Part shown: positions 12,301 through 22,974 of the stretch, piece by piece | How positions within the stretch are numbered: position 1 is the stretch's first letter | How the letters are laid out: each line of letters starts with the position of its first letter | DNA from: Celoporthe dispersa | Lineage: Eukaryota; Ascomycota; Sordariomycetes; Diaporthales; Cryphonectriaceae | Direction: 5' to 3' | DNA: 64,000 nucleotides | NCBI GenBank assembly: GCA_016584495.1 | Contig: WAID01000001.1 | Location: forward strand, 2,542,001 to 2,606,000 | The notes under the pieces: model-generated | Database searches by the model: none | What the model was told of the DNA's origin: nothing | Seen by the model: only the letters and a program-made list of their open reading frames with translations | Position numbers and translations under genes: made by a program

Positions 12301-12436
12301 AGTGCCCGTTCAGGCCGTGGACCGCCACGACATCCACAACGCCCTCGCCGTCTGGGTCCTTGTCGACGAGCACGTGCAGTCCATAGCCGGAGGAGTCTGC
12401 CGATTGCGAAGCTGCGCCTCTGAGAAGGTTCTTCAT
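9354..12436 (-). CDS. SesB-NACHT STAND (NLR-like) protein, frame broken in Walker A
   Basis: Four exons: 12032-12436, 11671-11970, 11454-11607 and 9354-11385. Introns 2 and 3 are GT-AG; intron 1 appears to be GC-AG. Residues about 1-240 form an alpha/beta-hydrolase of the SesB type: VHGLNGH, the nucleophile elbow CHSLGG with Ser near 127, and GTPHRGS. A linker containing LGTCSWILGHP leads into a NACHT domain: Walker A NAGCG-KS near residues 350-356, Walker B ICVLDGLDECDE, then a winged-helix-like PLTVEEVNIAL. I see no ankyrin, WD40 or TPR array at the C-terminus. One base is missing within Walker A at 11180-11185; adding one base gives 963 codons with no stop. Fungal proteins of this architecture are linked to heterokaryon incompatibility and cell death; that role is inferred here. 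It could be a pseudogene if the break is real. Confidence 0.8.
11539..11562. repeat. 11-bp perfect hairpin inside NLR exon 3
   Basis: An inverted repeat with 11-bp arms (GTGGTTCCCAT and its complement) and a 2-base loop lies within coding sequence for the VVPIDGNH segment. It may be chance. Confidence 0.5.
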
Positions 12437-12852
12437 TTGCTCGGGAGTAGTATGAGTGACTGGGCTGGTAGGTGGCGGGTTTTATGTTCTTGTGTGTCCA
12501 AAGGCGTCGGGTGTTATGACCGCAGCTCCAGCCAAGATTAGATCACGTTAGCCCGGATCTGATATCCGAGGTTTATGCATATTGCATACTATTGCTTTGC
12601 TTATGATACCCAGGGTTAGGGCTGCAGGATTGATCAGGATGGATGACTTGATATTATAATCCCATAGTTCTACACACATACCTCATACTCTTTTTAGGGT
12701 TTTGGTGCGTAGTCGTTACTTTCTTGTGCTGGCCAGCATGTTTAGGCACCGGGGCAGAGGATGTAAGTGGGTTTTGGGCTAGTCATTAGGCGACCACCCT
12801 CTGTGAACTTTTCTTCAAATTATAGCACAAAACATTCCTCTTCTCTTTAGGC

Positions 12853-12867
12853 AAAAAAAGACAAAAA
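12853..12867 (-). terminator. RNA polymerase III terminator of tRNA-Ser
   Basis: Directly downstream of the tRNA on the minus strand come T5 (12863-12867) and then T7 (12853-12859), typical Pol III stop signals. Confidence 0.75.
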
Positions 12868-12971
12868 CGACAATGACAGGATTCGAACCTGCGCCCCCGA
12901 AGGGACTGGCTTAACTGATAATCCGCTGGGGAATTAGCAGGCCAGCGCCGTAACCACTTGGCTACATTGCC
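12868..12971 (-). tRNA. tRNA-Ser(GCU) with 23-nt intron
   Basis: The reverse strand folds as a type II tRNA. The acceptor stem pairs GGCAATG with CATTGTC (one G-U), with discriminator G73 as in serine tRNAs. The anticodon stem pairs CTGGC with GCCAG. The loop reads CTGCTAA once a 23-nt intron (12912-12934) is removed from its canonical place, one base after the anticodon GCT (12936-12938). A short CCC/GGG variable arm and a T-arm GCAGG/TTCGAAT/CCTGT follow. It decodes AGC/AGU serine codons. Confidence 0.93.
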
Positions 12972-14686
12972 GATTTCGAGTCATGACTAACATAGCAAAA
13001 CTATCCTTTATATAGTTCACATTTGCAGTTAAGGCTAAATATGTCACCCATACTGCTTTGGAAAAGGGAAAAAAATAAAAGAACACCACATAATCGTAGG
13101 ATGGCAACCTACATGAGTTCGGTGCAAATTTGTGACTACTACCTACCGTGCTAATTATTTGTCAGCAGTGACAGGCCCTCACTGTCGAAAACGGCTCAAC
13201 ACAGCGAATTATCACATGCTCGTCTGATGAATGTTACAGTATGATAAGCAGAAATCATATCTCAGGGGTGGATTTGGTCTGCTTATTAAGGCCCAGTGGG
13301 CTGTTATATTATATCAGTTGTGATAGTTTCGGTGTTGTGCCTAAATGCTCTGTGGTGTGGGATTTAGGCTCCCCCGCCTGCACAGCCCCTCGGTTCGCAA
13401 GAGTCGCCCAGTACAGCGCCGTACATAGTATGTAGTCTGTAAGCTTCCCCACACTGTTACTTTAGCACGTTCAAGGATCCTCTCCTCTCTCCTTCCTCTC
13501 TCTCTCTGTCTCTCTCTCTCTTTCGTACTTCGTGTTCGGGTTATCCAACAGAGGAGGCAACGAGGTGGTATGAGCTGACACAGAAGATGTGAAAATAATA
13601 AAATCAAATAAAAGAAAATTCACAGCGCCAAAAGCCAGATTTGTAGCTGTGGCGAAGATTTGGAGAAAAGAGGAAAAAAGGGTTCCCCCACCGGAGGAGT
13701 CGGTCTCAGACGAAGCGGGATGCCGACTTTTTTTTTCCTTTTCTTTTTTTCTTCTGGGTGATAGATACTAATGAAACTCTACTTTAGTAGATGCTGCTGC
13801 ATGCAGCCAGATCGGGCCAACCGCCATGTTTGTATCTTACACACAGCTTCGCGAGCCCTACAAGGAGCGAACCCCCCTCCTCCAGCGGTCGCAGGGCTGC
13901 ACTACAGTTACAGTATGTGTCACTTGCTCACTTAGCCGGGCGACCGTCTGCAGGTCTGTACCAGGCTTGTCCTCGTCATGCCACCCACCCAACCCTCTTT
14001 TTTTTTCGGTACGTTTTTCTGACCACTGCAACACGGGCCGGGCCAACAAGCGGGTGTAGGTAGCGTTGCTGACAAGCAAGCAATCGCTCGTTCTTGTCCA
14101 TCCCTTCCTCGGGGAGACCCAGTCTTGTCTTTTTCGTCCTCCACGGCTCCCGTGTCTACAAGTACAGGCCCAAAAGTGACACTCTTGTGTCCCTTTCGTC
14201 CAAACCCTGCAACGGTTGGTTGCTCGCCATGTGTCACACTGTGACTATCCATCACGTTCTATAGGCTCTTGGTCCCGGTCCTTTTTTTCCCCTTCTTTTT
14301 CTCTCTTCTTTTTTTGTTCTCTCCCTCTCCCTGTCTCTCCCTCCTCTTTTCTTCTTGGGTTGGGGGCCGCAAACATCTCCAACCCCACCAGTAGAGACCT
14401 GCTACTCGGAATTTTCACTGGCCATGATTCGCCCCAAATACGCCTTCAGAGTGGTCCTGTCACCTTTGACAGAACCCTGAGATTTCCACAGTCCCACAGA
14501 TTTAGATCCCTTGGACGAGTGCCAGGCCAGACCGAGCCGGGCCAGGCCAGAGTAAATCGCACATCTTCTACTCCCTCCTTTCGTCGGATAAGGGGCAATG
14601 TCTTGGAGTTCTGTCTGCCTGGCGGGTCGATGCCTTGGCTAAGGCATGGACCCGGCATGGATCCTGCCCCGCCTGGTCTTGTTGTG

Positions 14687-14696
14687 TTTATATATT
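14687..14696 (+). promoter_or_regulatory. TATA-like element upstream of the aldo/keto reductase
   Basis: TTTATATATT lies about 175 bp before the reductase ATG, a plausible core promoter position. Confidence 0.4.
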
Positions 14697-14868
14697 GTGA
14701 CCATCTCTCCCGCCCCCAATATTAGATCTGCCCTTTCCTGCCTTGGATAGAGCACCTCAACGTCCTCACCCTACACCCAGTCAAGTCAACCCTCATCGGA
14801 TCTGGGAATCTAAACCCACTCTCCACCACCTGCACCCGTGATCCTGGACCGGCCAAGAATAGACAAGC

Positions 14869-15963
14869 ATGGCGCAGATTCCCACCAAGAAACTCAATAA
14901 CGGCGCTGAGATTCCCGTGGTACGTCCCGAATTGTTACTATTTCTATTCTTCTTCTACTTCTCCTCCTCCTGCTTCTTACTTTAGACGAAATGACGGACT
15001 CTGGCTGACCGCCAACACAGCTGGGCTTCGGCACAGGCACGGTCTGGTACAAGCCCGACCGGTTCTCCGCGTTCAACCCGGACGTGGTGGACATCCTCAA
15101 GGAGGCCATCAAGACAGGCTACAGGCACATAGACACCGCAGAGGGCTACGGCACCGAAGCTGAGATTAGAGAGGCCATCCGGGAGTCCGGCATCCCCCGC
15201 CAGGACTTCTTTATCACCACCAAGGTCGTCAACTCCCTCGCGGAGGGCAAGGTCGAGGACCTCACTGCGGCCTTTGACAAGGCCCTGGAGAGGCTCGGGA
15301 CGGACTACGTCGACCTGTGAGGCAGACCTCTCTCCCATGGAAGGGCCCGGCCCGGGCCTCCTCCCACCCACAGCTGTTGACACTCCTCGCAGATACATCC
15401 TCCACAGCCCTTACCTCAAGGACAACAAGTACGTCGAGTCCGACGTGGCCGCAGCCTGGAAGATCCTAGAGTCCCTCCAGCGCGCCGGCAAGGCCAAGTC
15501 CATCGCCGTGTCCAACTTCCGCCGCCACCACATTGAGAACCTCCTCAAGACGGCCGAGATCCGCCCCGTCATCAACCAGATCCAGTTCAACCCTTACCTG
15601 CAGGGCGCCCCCGCCTATGCCGCCTGGCTGCAGGATTCCCAGGGCATCACCGTCCAGACCTACATGGGGCTGGCGCCCCTGACCTGGCTCAAGGGTAACC
15701 ACCTGGACGCCAAGCTGGCCGAGCTCGCGGCCAAGTACGGGGCCAGCGAGGCCACCGTGCTGATCCGCTGGCAGCTCGACCTGGGCGTCGCTGTGCTCAA
15801 CACCACCAAGAAGCCGGAGCGGATGCGCGAGTACCTCTCGGCATTGGACCTGCAGCTGAGCGCCGAGGACAGGGAGGAGATCACGAGGATCGGGCAGACG
15901 CACCATATCAGGATCCCTGTGGGCGCGCTGTACGATGGCGATGAGGTGGGGCCTTATGAGTAG
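14869..15963 (+). CDS. NADPH-dependent aldo/keto reductase
   Basis: Three exons (14869-14919, 15021-15316, 15393-15963) with introns of 101 and 76 nt encode 305 residues, the usual size for a single-domain AKR barrel. The opening KKLNNGAEIPVLGFGT is the family's first strand. The catalytic tetrad is visible: Asp55 (HIDTAEGYG), Tyr60, Lys85 (FITTKV) and His120 (ILHSPY). The cofactor-side motifs SNF, INQIQFNP and VLIRWQ are present, and the C-terminal cofactor loop appears as LNTTKKPERMREY. It should reduce aldehydes or ketones with NAD(P)H in the cytosol; the substrate cannot be told. The usual Lys-Ser-x-Arg phosphate-binding motif appears as TKKPER. The gene is intact, with a neighbour facing it on the opposite strand. 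Confidence 0.9.
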
Positions 15964-16413
15964 AGAGAGGAAGGGAGGGGCTGCAGGGTAGTAATTAGTG
16001 ATTACCTCTCACATGCAAGTACATAGACCATACTTTGTGTATGGCGAAAGGAACCACCAGCCAGCAGCACCCATCCTGAGGAGGGAGGTTTCAGGTAGAT
16101 CGATTCTCGCTCTGCGCCGGCTAATGCAAGCTCATTGGGATGCAGGTATCTGGTCCCTTTTTTTCCCCCAGATGATTCCCGTTCCAGTTTATACACATCC
16201 GACCCGAGGTCACAGTCCCTGTGGCTAACACAGCACGGTTTGCTGGAGCTCATCTGTGAGGCTGCGTGATGCCGTAGCCCTCTCGGCCTGCCGGTTGATT
16301 CTTTGTACATCTCGAAGATTCCCGCCGCTTGCAACTTTCAGACTTCTTCCTCTCCCGCGCCGTCTATGCGGTCTATCGTTCTTTTTCTTTTTTGGTATCC
16401 AGGGACGGTCAGG
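15964..16413. other. Convergent 3' flanks
   Basis: This separates the 3' ends of the aldo/keto reductase (+) and the RNase III-fold gene (-). Nothing else is recognised. Confidence 0.5.
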
Positions 16414-18178
16414 TTACTCGCTTTCCGACTTCAGCTTTTCCACGCGCTTCTCCACAGCCTGGAGCCATAATTCCGGCTCGACCTGCGCCTTCTTCTTCTG
16501 TGCCTCCTCCTGCGCTTTCTTTTGCGCCTCCATCTGCGCCTCCTTCCGTGCCGCCTTCTCCGCTTTCTTCTGCGCCACCCTCTCGGCGTGCAGCGCCATC
16601 CTCTCGGCCTTCAGCGCCATCTTCTTGGCCTTCTGGGCCTTGGCGGCCTGCTGAGCAAGCTCGAACCGTATCTTTCTAGCGCTCTTTGTCGGGACGACGC
16701 GCTCGGAGGGTGCCGTCGGTGGCTCGTCCGTCGTCTCTTGGGCGTCCGGTGTGGCATCGTCACTCGCGGACACAGCCTCCGCATCAGTCGCGTCAGGAGC
16801 TTTCATTGTCTCGGCTCCTCCTGCAGTGGCCTCCGCCGCAGCGACTACCCCGGCCTCTTCCTGCGGCTCCAAGGGTACGGCCTTTGCAGCCTCCTCTTCG
16901 GTCTTCTGCAGATCCGCAGCTTCTTTTTGCTTTAGCGCAGCCTCTCTAGCCTCTGCCTTCCGCAGCTTTTTTCCTCTGTCTGGCTGTGAGCGTAGCTGGG
17001 TCGACCGGCGCTTCTTCTGGGGTGGCCTCTGGTGTGGGCTGGCTCTTGTCCACAGATTCTTGCTCAGGTTCTTGCTCATCCAGGGAAGATGGACTTTGCT
17101 CTCCTCTCGGGCTGGCCGTTTCTAGCGGGGACGGGACCTCTCCCGAGGGCTTCAGCGCATCTGGGGGCAATGCAGGGGCGATTTTTTTCCCTTTGGGGCT
17201 CACACGCTCATGCCGCCGTAGGGACTTCGGACGGGAAGCTCTTCTGAGCTTTTGTGCAACTACGGGGTCCCCATAGAGAAGTTTTCGCCACCTGTACCTT
17301 GACGTTACTGCCCTGTACCTCTTTCGCAAGTAAACGGAGGCCTTGAACAAGGGGAATACGAGTTTTGTTCTGCGTGATAGAAAAAACATGGTGGTATTGA
17401 GGGCGGCCCATGGTTTCCAGATGCTCCCCTTCCTAGGCTTGCTAGGCATTCTGGGGCGTGTGTCGGCCCTCACCCGCTCGAGTCGTGCCTCGTTCAGAGG
17501 CAGCCGCACGACGTGGCCCTCCTCATCCCTCTGCAGCAGGGGCTGCTGGTTGCGATCCAGGTCAAGGAGCATCCTCGTGAGCGCAAAATGATGGCCCGTG
17601 AACAGGCCAGGCGGCAGCCTGCGGTGCGTCTTGATCGGCCCCAGCGCCCACCGCTGCTCAGAGGGGGAGCATGATGAGCCGGTGCACGAGCCCCAGCTGG
17701 ACGGCAGCCTTCTCCACGCACTGCACCGGGTTCTGGAGCCCCCTCTCGGTGGCGTCCAGGTAGATGGCGCCCAGAAGCGCCTCGACCGTGTCCGACAGCT
17801 TTCTGATGGTGGCGTTGTTCACACCCGGGCCCCCGGCATGGCCACCATCTGATCGGGTATCGTGCACATGGCGATGCCCTTTCTGTATGCGATCTTGGTG
17901 AAGTACAGGTTGTTGAAGGTGGCCGCCTTGATGGCATACCAGTCAGTGGGTTCCAGGTTCGGCTTGTTATACCACCGTGCCACGAAGGCGGCGTTGATCA
18001 TGGTGTCGCCGACCGCAGCAAGGCGCTTGTTCCTGGAATGGAGCTCATAGCCCTGGCCCTTTACCCTGGTGATGTTGAGGGACTCGCGCAGCAGGTCGAT
18101 GTTCTGGAAGCGGTAGCCAAGAATCTCCTGTGCCTTGGCCATCCGCTGGATGGTCGACATCCCGAGCCGGCCCGCCAT
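16414..18178 (-). CDS. RNase III-fold protein with basic/acidic tail (three frame breaks)
   Basis: From the ATG at 18178 (MAGRLGMST) the frame encodes an RNase III fold: LGYRFQNIDLLRESLNI, then RLAAVGDTMI (equivalent to ERLEFLGDAVL) and DTVEALLGAIYLD. The first signature keeps GD but lacks both of its usual acidic residues, so catalysis is doubtful. After about residue 170 comes a basic region (RRTKLVFPLFKASVYLRKRY), then a Pro/Ser/Glu segment and a Lys/Ala/Glu coiled coil (about 16420-16700). The frame changes three times at homopolymers: C5 17830-17834 (one base short), G5 17663-17667 (one too many) and T6 16967-16972 (one too many). Correcting all three gives 587 residues with no stop. A mitochondrial or ribosome-associated role is possible but unproven. 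It could also be two genes if 17658 is a true stop. Confidence 0.65.
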
Positions 18179-19455
18179 GATGCTTCTCTGCTGCAGGGCG
18201 GCAGGCCCTCGAGAAAACCGCAGGGTCAGAGAAACTAGCCCCTTCCCATCTCCCACGGCCCTCGACGGCTGTTGGTGGCTGTGTGGCTTATATGGGAGGC
18301 AGTGGGAAGACGTGCGCAGCGAAAAGCGTCGAGAGGCGCGGCCTGCGCTGGCGGCGGCGCTGCTGGAGCTTAGGTATAGCTGCAGGTGAAAAATTTCCGT
18401 CCCTCGCGACCGGCTAAGGGTGTTGTCTGGTCTGGACGTGCTGCCTGGTGGAGAGGTCAAGCAGCATCGACAACACAGCCCTGTGTGTTTTCGTCATATG
18501 AATGGGTCAAACGAGTGGCTGGCTTTCAGGGCGTGACAGGCACTTGATGGAGCGGTGGTGTAAAACCCAGAAAAAAGAATCGGTGCTTCCCATTCACGTA
18601 ACCATTTCCACAGCACGTGATTAGTAATATTCGAGGGTTAGGGTCGGCTCGGGACCAGGATAATTGGAAGTACTTGTGCACTTGGAATGGACGGTGAGGT
18701 CAAAACCTCGACCTCGAGACCTTCACCTTCAATACAACCTACCGCACCTCTCTGCGGCTTGACCCCTGCGAACCAGCAGTTTACAGGACGTGTTGAGACC
18801 TCGTGGTGGCGGTCATTCATTACTTTGGTCTCTGGCGTCCTATTACCATGTGGCAGCAACTTGCCTCAGGTTCATGAGCCCAGAGCGGCCACTATGCTTT
18901 CCCTCCAAGGCCTCTGTGCGGACTGACTCGAGAGCAGATTTGACCTAGGGTGGACGCCGCGATGGAGGTACAGAGAGATGCCATCCGATACGCTGGTGGT
19001 CAGGGAGGCCCTTCAGGCGCAGCGGTTGATCTTTGGCGCTGGTTGACTGGTATTAAGTGACGGCTTATTTATACGACAGCCACCAGAACCGTTCATGCCA
19101 GTGCCGTGCTATATATATATATATAAATAATATGGATCAGGCATATAAAGACAGAAAGAGTCAGGACTCTAGCACACTTTTGAAAGCATGCTAAATGCAC
19201 ATGTCTCGGTTGGCCCTGTCTGACCTGGATGGGAGGACGCCCGGAACTTGCCGACCGCCGATGACCGTGTTTGGGGGGAAGCTCTGCCAATGTCAATGCC
19301 GCAGAGTCAAGGTCTAATCTGAATCTAGGAGACATCCTCGGATCCTTGTCTTTCCTCTGCTCCCCTCTTTCTCTCTGTATGACGAGAGTCTTCAAAAGAA
19401 AGTAGGGATTTTAGGAGACGACGACCCGACCGTGCTCGTCACGTTTCCCTTCAAG
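18179..19455. other. Divergent intergenic region
   Basis: It holds the 5' flanks of the RNase III-fold gene (-) and the amidohydrolase (+). CATATAA near 18283-18290 (minus) could be a TATA-like element for the former. It contains a TA microsatellite at 19110-19125. I see no other gene. Confidence 0.5.
19110..19125. repeat. TA dinucleotide microsatellite
   Basis: Eight TA units in a row within intergenic DNA. Confidence 0.85.
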
Positions 19456-20760
19456 ATGGTGACCGAAGCTGATCTGAAACCATGGCTTCGCCCCTCTCCA
19501 AAGCAGTACATCCTCACCAACGCCAACATCGTCAGCGTCGCTGAGGGCAGGATCCAGCGTCACAAGGCTGTCTGGCTTCGAGATGGCCTCATACACTCCA
19601 TTGACGATGCAGACAGCGTCTCGCTGTCCCTAGCCCAGGAACACGGCTACACTGTCATCGACTGCCGGGGCCACTATCTCAGCCCAGGACTGATCGACTG
19701 CCACGTCCACCTCATGGCCGTCCCAGGTTTCGGCGACCTGTCGAAAGCCTTCGGAAACCCCCACGACGTCTCGCTGCTACGACAGCCGTACGTCTGCGCG
19801 CAGATGCTCCACCGCGGCTTCACGTCCGTCCGGGACTGCGGTGGCGCCCAGCTCGCCCTGAAAGAGGCCATCGACGACGGCGTCTTCCCCGGGCCCAGGC
19901 TTTCCATCGCAGGGCACGCGCTGTCGCAGTCGGGCGGCCACGCAGACTACCGCGGCCCGCACGATCACAGCTTCTGCTGCGGGGGCGTGACGACGGGCCT
20001 GGGCAGGGTGTGCAACGGGGTGCCGCAGTGCATGCAGGCCGTGCGCGAGGAGGTGAGGTGCGGCGCCGACTTCATCAAGATCATGGGCAGCGGTGGCGTG
20101 TCCAGCCCGACCGACAAGATCGATCACCTGCAGTTCACGGCAGCCGAGATCCGTGCCATGGCCGAGTGTGCTTCCAACGCAGGGACGTATATCACCGCGC
20201 ATGCCTATACGGCGAGGGCGATCCGGCATTGCGTGGAGAATGGCGCCAGGGGCATCGAGCACGGCAACTTCATCGACCAGCCAACAGCGGACATGATGGC
20301 CGACAAGGGCTGCTTCCTGACCCCGACCCTGGTCACGTACGCGGAGATGGCGAGCCACAAGTGGAAGGGCTATCTACCGCCCGAGTCCGTGTCCAAGAAC
20401 GCGGAGGTCCTTGACGCCGGGCTCAAGGCACTGAAGATCGCTCACGATGCCGGTGTTACGATCTGCTTCGGTACAGACCTGCTGGGGCCCTTGGGCCAGG
20501 CGCAGACCCGAGAGTTCTTCCTGCGTGCACAGGTATTATCCCCGCTGGATGTGCTGAGAAGTGCGACTATGAATGCTGCGCGGCTGCTCATGCGAGAGGA
20601 CTCGTTGGGTCAGATCAGAATCGGATTCGAGGCTGATCTCCTTATCGTCACGTCGAACCCGCTCGAGGATGTCACGGTGTTTGATGACCCAGAACGAAAT
20701 GTTGCAGTTGTGATCAAGGAAGGCAGGGTATGCAAAAAGCCGGTGGAGGGCATTGGATGA
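19456..20760 (+). CDS. Metal-dependent amidohydrolase (imidazolonepropionase-like)
   Basis: Single exon, 434 residues. I start at the first ATG (MVTEADLKPW); the longer frame opens only with GTG. It is a complete amidohydrolase barrel: PGLIDCHVHL gives the two metal-binding histidines (His83, His85), DFIKIMGSGG the bridging, probably carboxylated, Lys208, ITAHAYT His249, IEHGNF His269, and GTDLLG the catalytic Asp341. The C-terminal sheet (GFEADLLIVTSNPLEDV) closes the small beta domain. Such proteins hydrolyse amides, dipeptides or lactams; ochratoxin-degrading amidohydrolases belong to the same broad group, so detoxification or peptide catabolism is conceivable. I see no signal peptide and expect a cytosolic enzyme. 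The substrate is unknown. Confidence 0.88.
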   Translation: MVTEADLKPWLRPSPKQYILTNANIVSVAEGRIQRHKAVWLRDGLIHSIDDADSVSLSLAQEHGYTVIDCRGHYLSPGLIDCHVHLMAVPGFGDLSKAFGNPHDVSLLRQPYVCAQMLHRGFTSVRDCGGAQLALKEAIDDGVFPGPRLSIAGHALSQSGGHADYRGPHDHSFCCGGVTTGLGRVCNGVPQCMQAVREEVRCGADFIKIMGSGGVSSPTDKIDHLQFTAAEIRAMAECASNAGTYITAHAYTARAIRHCVENGARGIEHGNFIDQPTADMMADKGCFLTPTLVTYAEMASHKWKGYLPPESVSKNAEVLDAGLKALKIAHDAGVTICFGTDLLGPLGQAQTREFFLRAQVLSPLDVLRSATMNAARLLMREDSLGQIRIGFEADLLIVTSNPLEDVTVFDDPERNVAVVIKEGRVCKKPVEGIG

Positions 20761-21906
20761 AGATACGATCACCCCAGTCAAGCTCAAAGCGTCACTCTAG
20801 GCGTCAAGGGGATTTGTGCTTGCTGGTTTATATGCAATGCATTATAGTCTACTACCCACGTTAGTAAAGTATGGAGAAAACATGCTGAAGGAACATCAGA
20901 TGACATTTTCTGAAGGGGGAGCAGGATCGACCTTCCGAAGTTTCACAGGTATAAATTTGCCCACAAAGCTCACTCACCCTATATTATATTACCCCTTAAT
21001 TAGCACAGAGTTAGTTATGGATCTTGTGGATCATCTTGTCATCTACTATGCAGTAAAACATTCGTCCTCTTTTGGCAGAGACCAGCCTACCTCACCAGCA
21101 TCAAGTCTAGGATAACTATCAGTTCCTTTTTTCCTTCTTCTTCCTTTCTTTTTTTTTCTTTCTTTTCTATTTTCTTACTGTTCCCGTGATGACCTTTAGC
21201 CGAGACAATCTAATACAGTACTCAGCATCGGGCACGAGACTATAAGCCTTGTTCAAAGTCTCGCCCTAGTGTCAAATCAAAAGAAATTCCGTCCACGTAA
21301 GTCTGGTGACACTGTTACGTGGCGCCAACATTGACATCAGCACATTACATTAGAGGTATTCAAAGAACCGCCCGATGACCTCGACTGTTGCCCGCAGCCA
21401 CTGACTCAAAGCCGACCAACGGTCTAGGACATGAGTCGGTCTCGGTTTCAACATGATCTAGACTTGCTAGGTCAATTGATACAGACAAGTGAGGCTGTAT
21501 TTGATTTTGAATATCTTAGTATTCTACCTTCAAGTGGATACTAAGCTCTTGCGGCTGCGCCCTGCCCAAATGAGCGAATGGCATAGGGCGCGCTCTCTGC
21601 GCTTGGTTTGTTTGGCCGGCCTTGTCAGGTAGAAGGTTCTCTTCAGTCTCGCGTAGACGTAGCTACGATTCCGGCTGAAATGCGCTGAATATGTACAGAG
21701 AATAACAAGATGAGACGAAGTCCTACTTCACATCCCAGGTGAACGCCTCATGCAGTTCGTTATGTATGCTTGGTCCCCCAATCCATGCAGGGTAAAAAAA
21801 GAATGTCCAAAAATGTCTTTGAAGGAGAGAAAAGAAAAAAAAAAGAATGATCGGTATCCCGTCCTCTACCCGGAGAACTCACGGGCCCTCTTCCGGTTAC
21901 ATCTCC
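20761..21906. other. Convergent intergenic region
   Basis: This lies between the 3' ends of the amidohydrolase and the spherulin-4 gene. It is moderately AT-rich, with T-rich runs near 21125-21175. A 99-codon frame at 20816-21115 starts at a non-ATG codon and shows no conservation. No gene is supported. Confidence 0.5.
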
Positions 21907-22974
21907 CTAGAAACCAGCGTCAGGAATACGGCTCCAGTGATGGTGCTTGTGAGACTTGCTTGTGGTAGGCTCGGCCGTGGGAGTGGGAGTCTCTTCAGGC
22001 TCCGAGGCGGTGCTGGCCTCGGCCGTGGAGGTAGCCTCGCTGGCTGCCGATACAGTAGTCGCCACAGCTGTGGTGGCCGTGTCGGCGAGGGAGGAAGAAG
22101 TGCTGGAGGGCACGGCACTGCTCGCATCTTCAGAGGAGGAGGACGAGGCGGCTGCTGTCGACCCGGACGAGGAGGCACCCAGCGCAGCGGCGACGGATCC
22201 GATGGGCGCTGGCTCGTTTGTGGACGTGGCCTGGATGTAATCGTAGTTGAGAATGTGCCCGCTCGCGAGGCCAGCAGCCACCATCTCCTGGATCCAGGTC
22301 TCGGCCAGGGCGGTCGAGGCACTCGCGACATCAGCAAAGTCGGGGATCAAGATGGCCGACTGGTTGGCCCGCCCAGAGGGGATGTTGGTGGTGAGAACGG
22401 AGCTGCTGTACGCCTCGGCCTCGTTCTCAAAGATGACGATGATATCTGCGATGCTCCAGAACTCGTCGTGCTCGACGGCGGCGCCGGGGTTGAAGATGCT
22501 GGTGAACTCGTGCGAGCCAAAGGCAGAGATGGCGGACTGAACAATGGCGGTCATGAAGGAGACGTCGTTAGTGCCAGAGGCTGTATTGGGCGTCTCGTCG
22601 AAGAAGATGCCGTCAATGGAGACGTTGGCCCCGGCGTAGGAGTTCCAGGCTGCCCAGTTGGTGGTGTTGGTGTTGACCTCGTCCTCGGGAGCCTCACCAT
22701 TTAGGCAGTGAACATAGCCAAGAGTGACAACGTTGGAGTACGAGTTCAGCTTCGAAGTGCCGGTGACAAAGTCACTATCGGGCTCTGAGCCGCCTGGGCC
22801 ATCGTCGACGTTCAGGATGATCTGGAACTCGACCTGGGGGTGTGCCTCGATTGCTGAGAAGATAGGGTCCCATGTAGTACTCAGGGGGTACTGGTAGAGG
22901 GGGAGTAGAAGCTTAGTCGCCAAAAGACCCAGCGGCGAAAAGAGAAAAGAGCGAAAGAGACTGCATGGTTGCAT
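21907..22974 (-). CDS. Spherulation-specific family 4 (GH135-like) secreted protein
   Basis: Single exon, 355 residues from the ATG at 22974 (MQPCSLFRSF). A hydrophobic leader (FLFSPLGLLA) precedes the family's opening strand LLLPLYQYPL. Further signature blocks are NVDDGPGGSEPDSDF, NVVTLGYVHC and SIDGIFFDETPN, the last carrying the acidic pair expected at the active site. The domain ends near residue 245 (GHILNYDYIQA). It is followed by about 90 residues of Ser/Ala/Thr low complexity and a His/Lys-rich end, suggesting a wall-associated protein. The family includes Aspergillus Sph3, an endo-alpha-1,4-galactosaminidase acting in galactosaminogalactan production. Activity here is inferred. The start is uncertain by up to 19 codons because the frame is open upstream. 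Confidence 0.78.
   Translation of the reverse strand: MQPCSLFRSFLFSPLGLLATKLLLPLYQYPLSTTWDPIFSAIEAHPQVEFQIILNVDDGPGGSEPDSDFVTGTSKLNSYSNVVTLGYVHCLNGEAPEDEVNTNTTNWAAWNSYAGANVSIDGIFFDETPNTASGTNDVSFMTAIVQSAISAFGSHEFTSIFNPGAAVEHDEFWSIADIIVIFENEAEAYSSSVLTTNIPSGRANQSAILIPDFADVASASTALAETWIQEMVAAGLASGHILNYDYIQATSTNEPAPIGSVAAALGASSSGSTAAASSSSSEDASSAVPSSTSSSLADTATTAVATTVSAASEATSTAEASTASEPEETPTPTAEPTTSKSHKHHHWSRIPDAGF

Larger units (their letters stand above)
12437..14868. other. Long intergenic region with one tRNA
   Basis: Apart from the tRNA at 12868-12971 and its terminator I see no gene. The part at 12540-13340 is fairly AT-rich. From about 13730 to 14360 there are several long T/CT-rich tracts on the plus strand, leading to the reductase promoter. 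A ct/tc-rich run lies near 13480-13530. No transposase or terminal repeats were seen. Confidence 0.5.

Noticed and set aside
12540..13340. AT-rich stretch as a RIP-mutated transposon relic
   Set aside because: No transposase fragment, terminal repeat or TpA excess strong enough to claim by eye.
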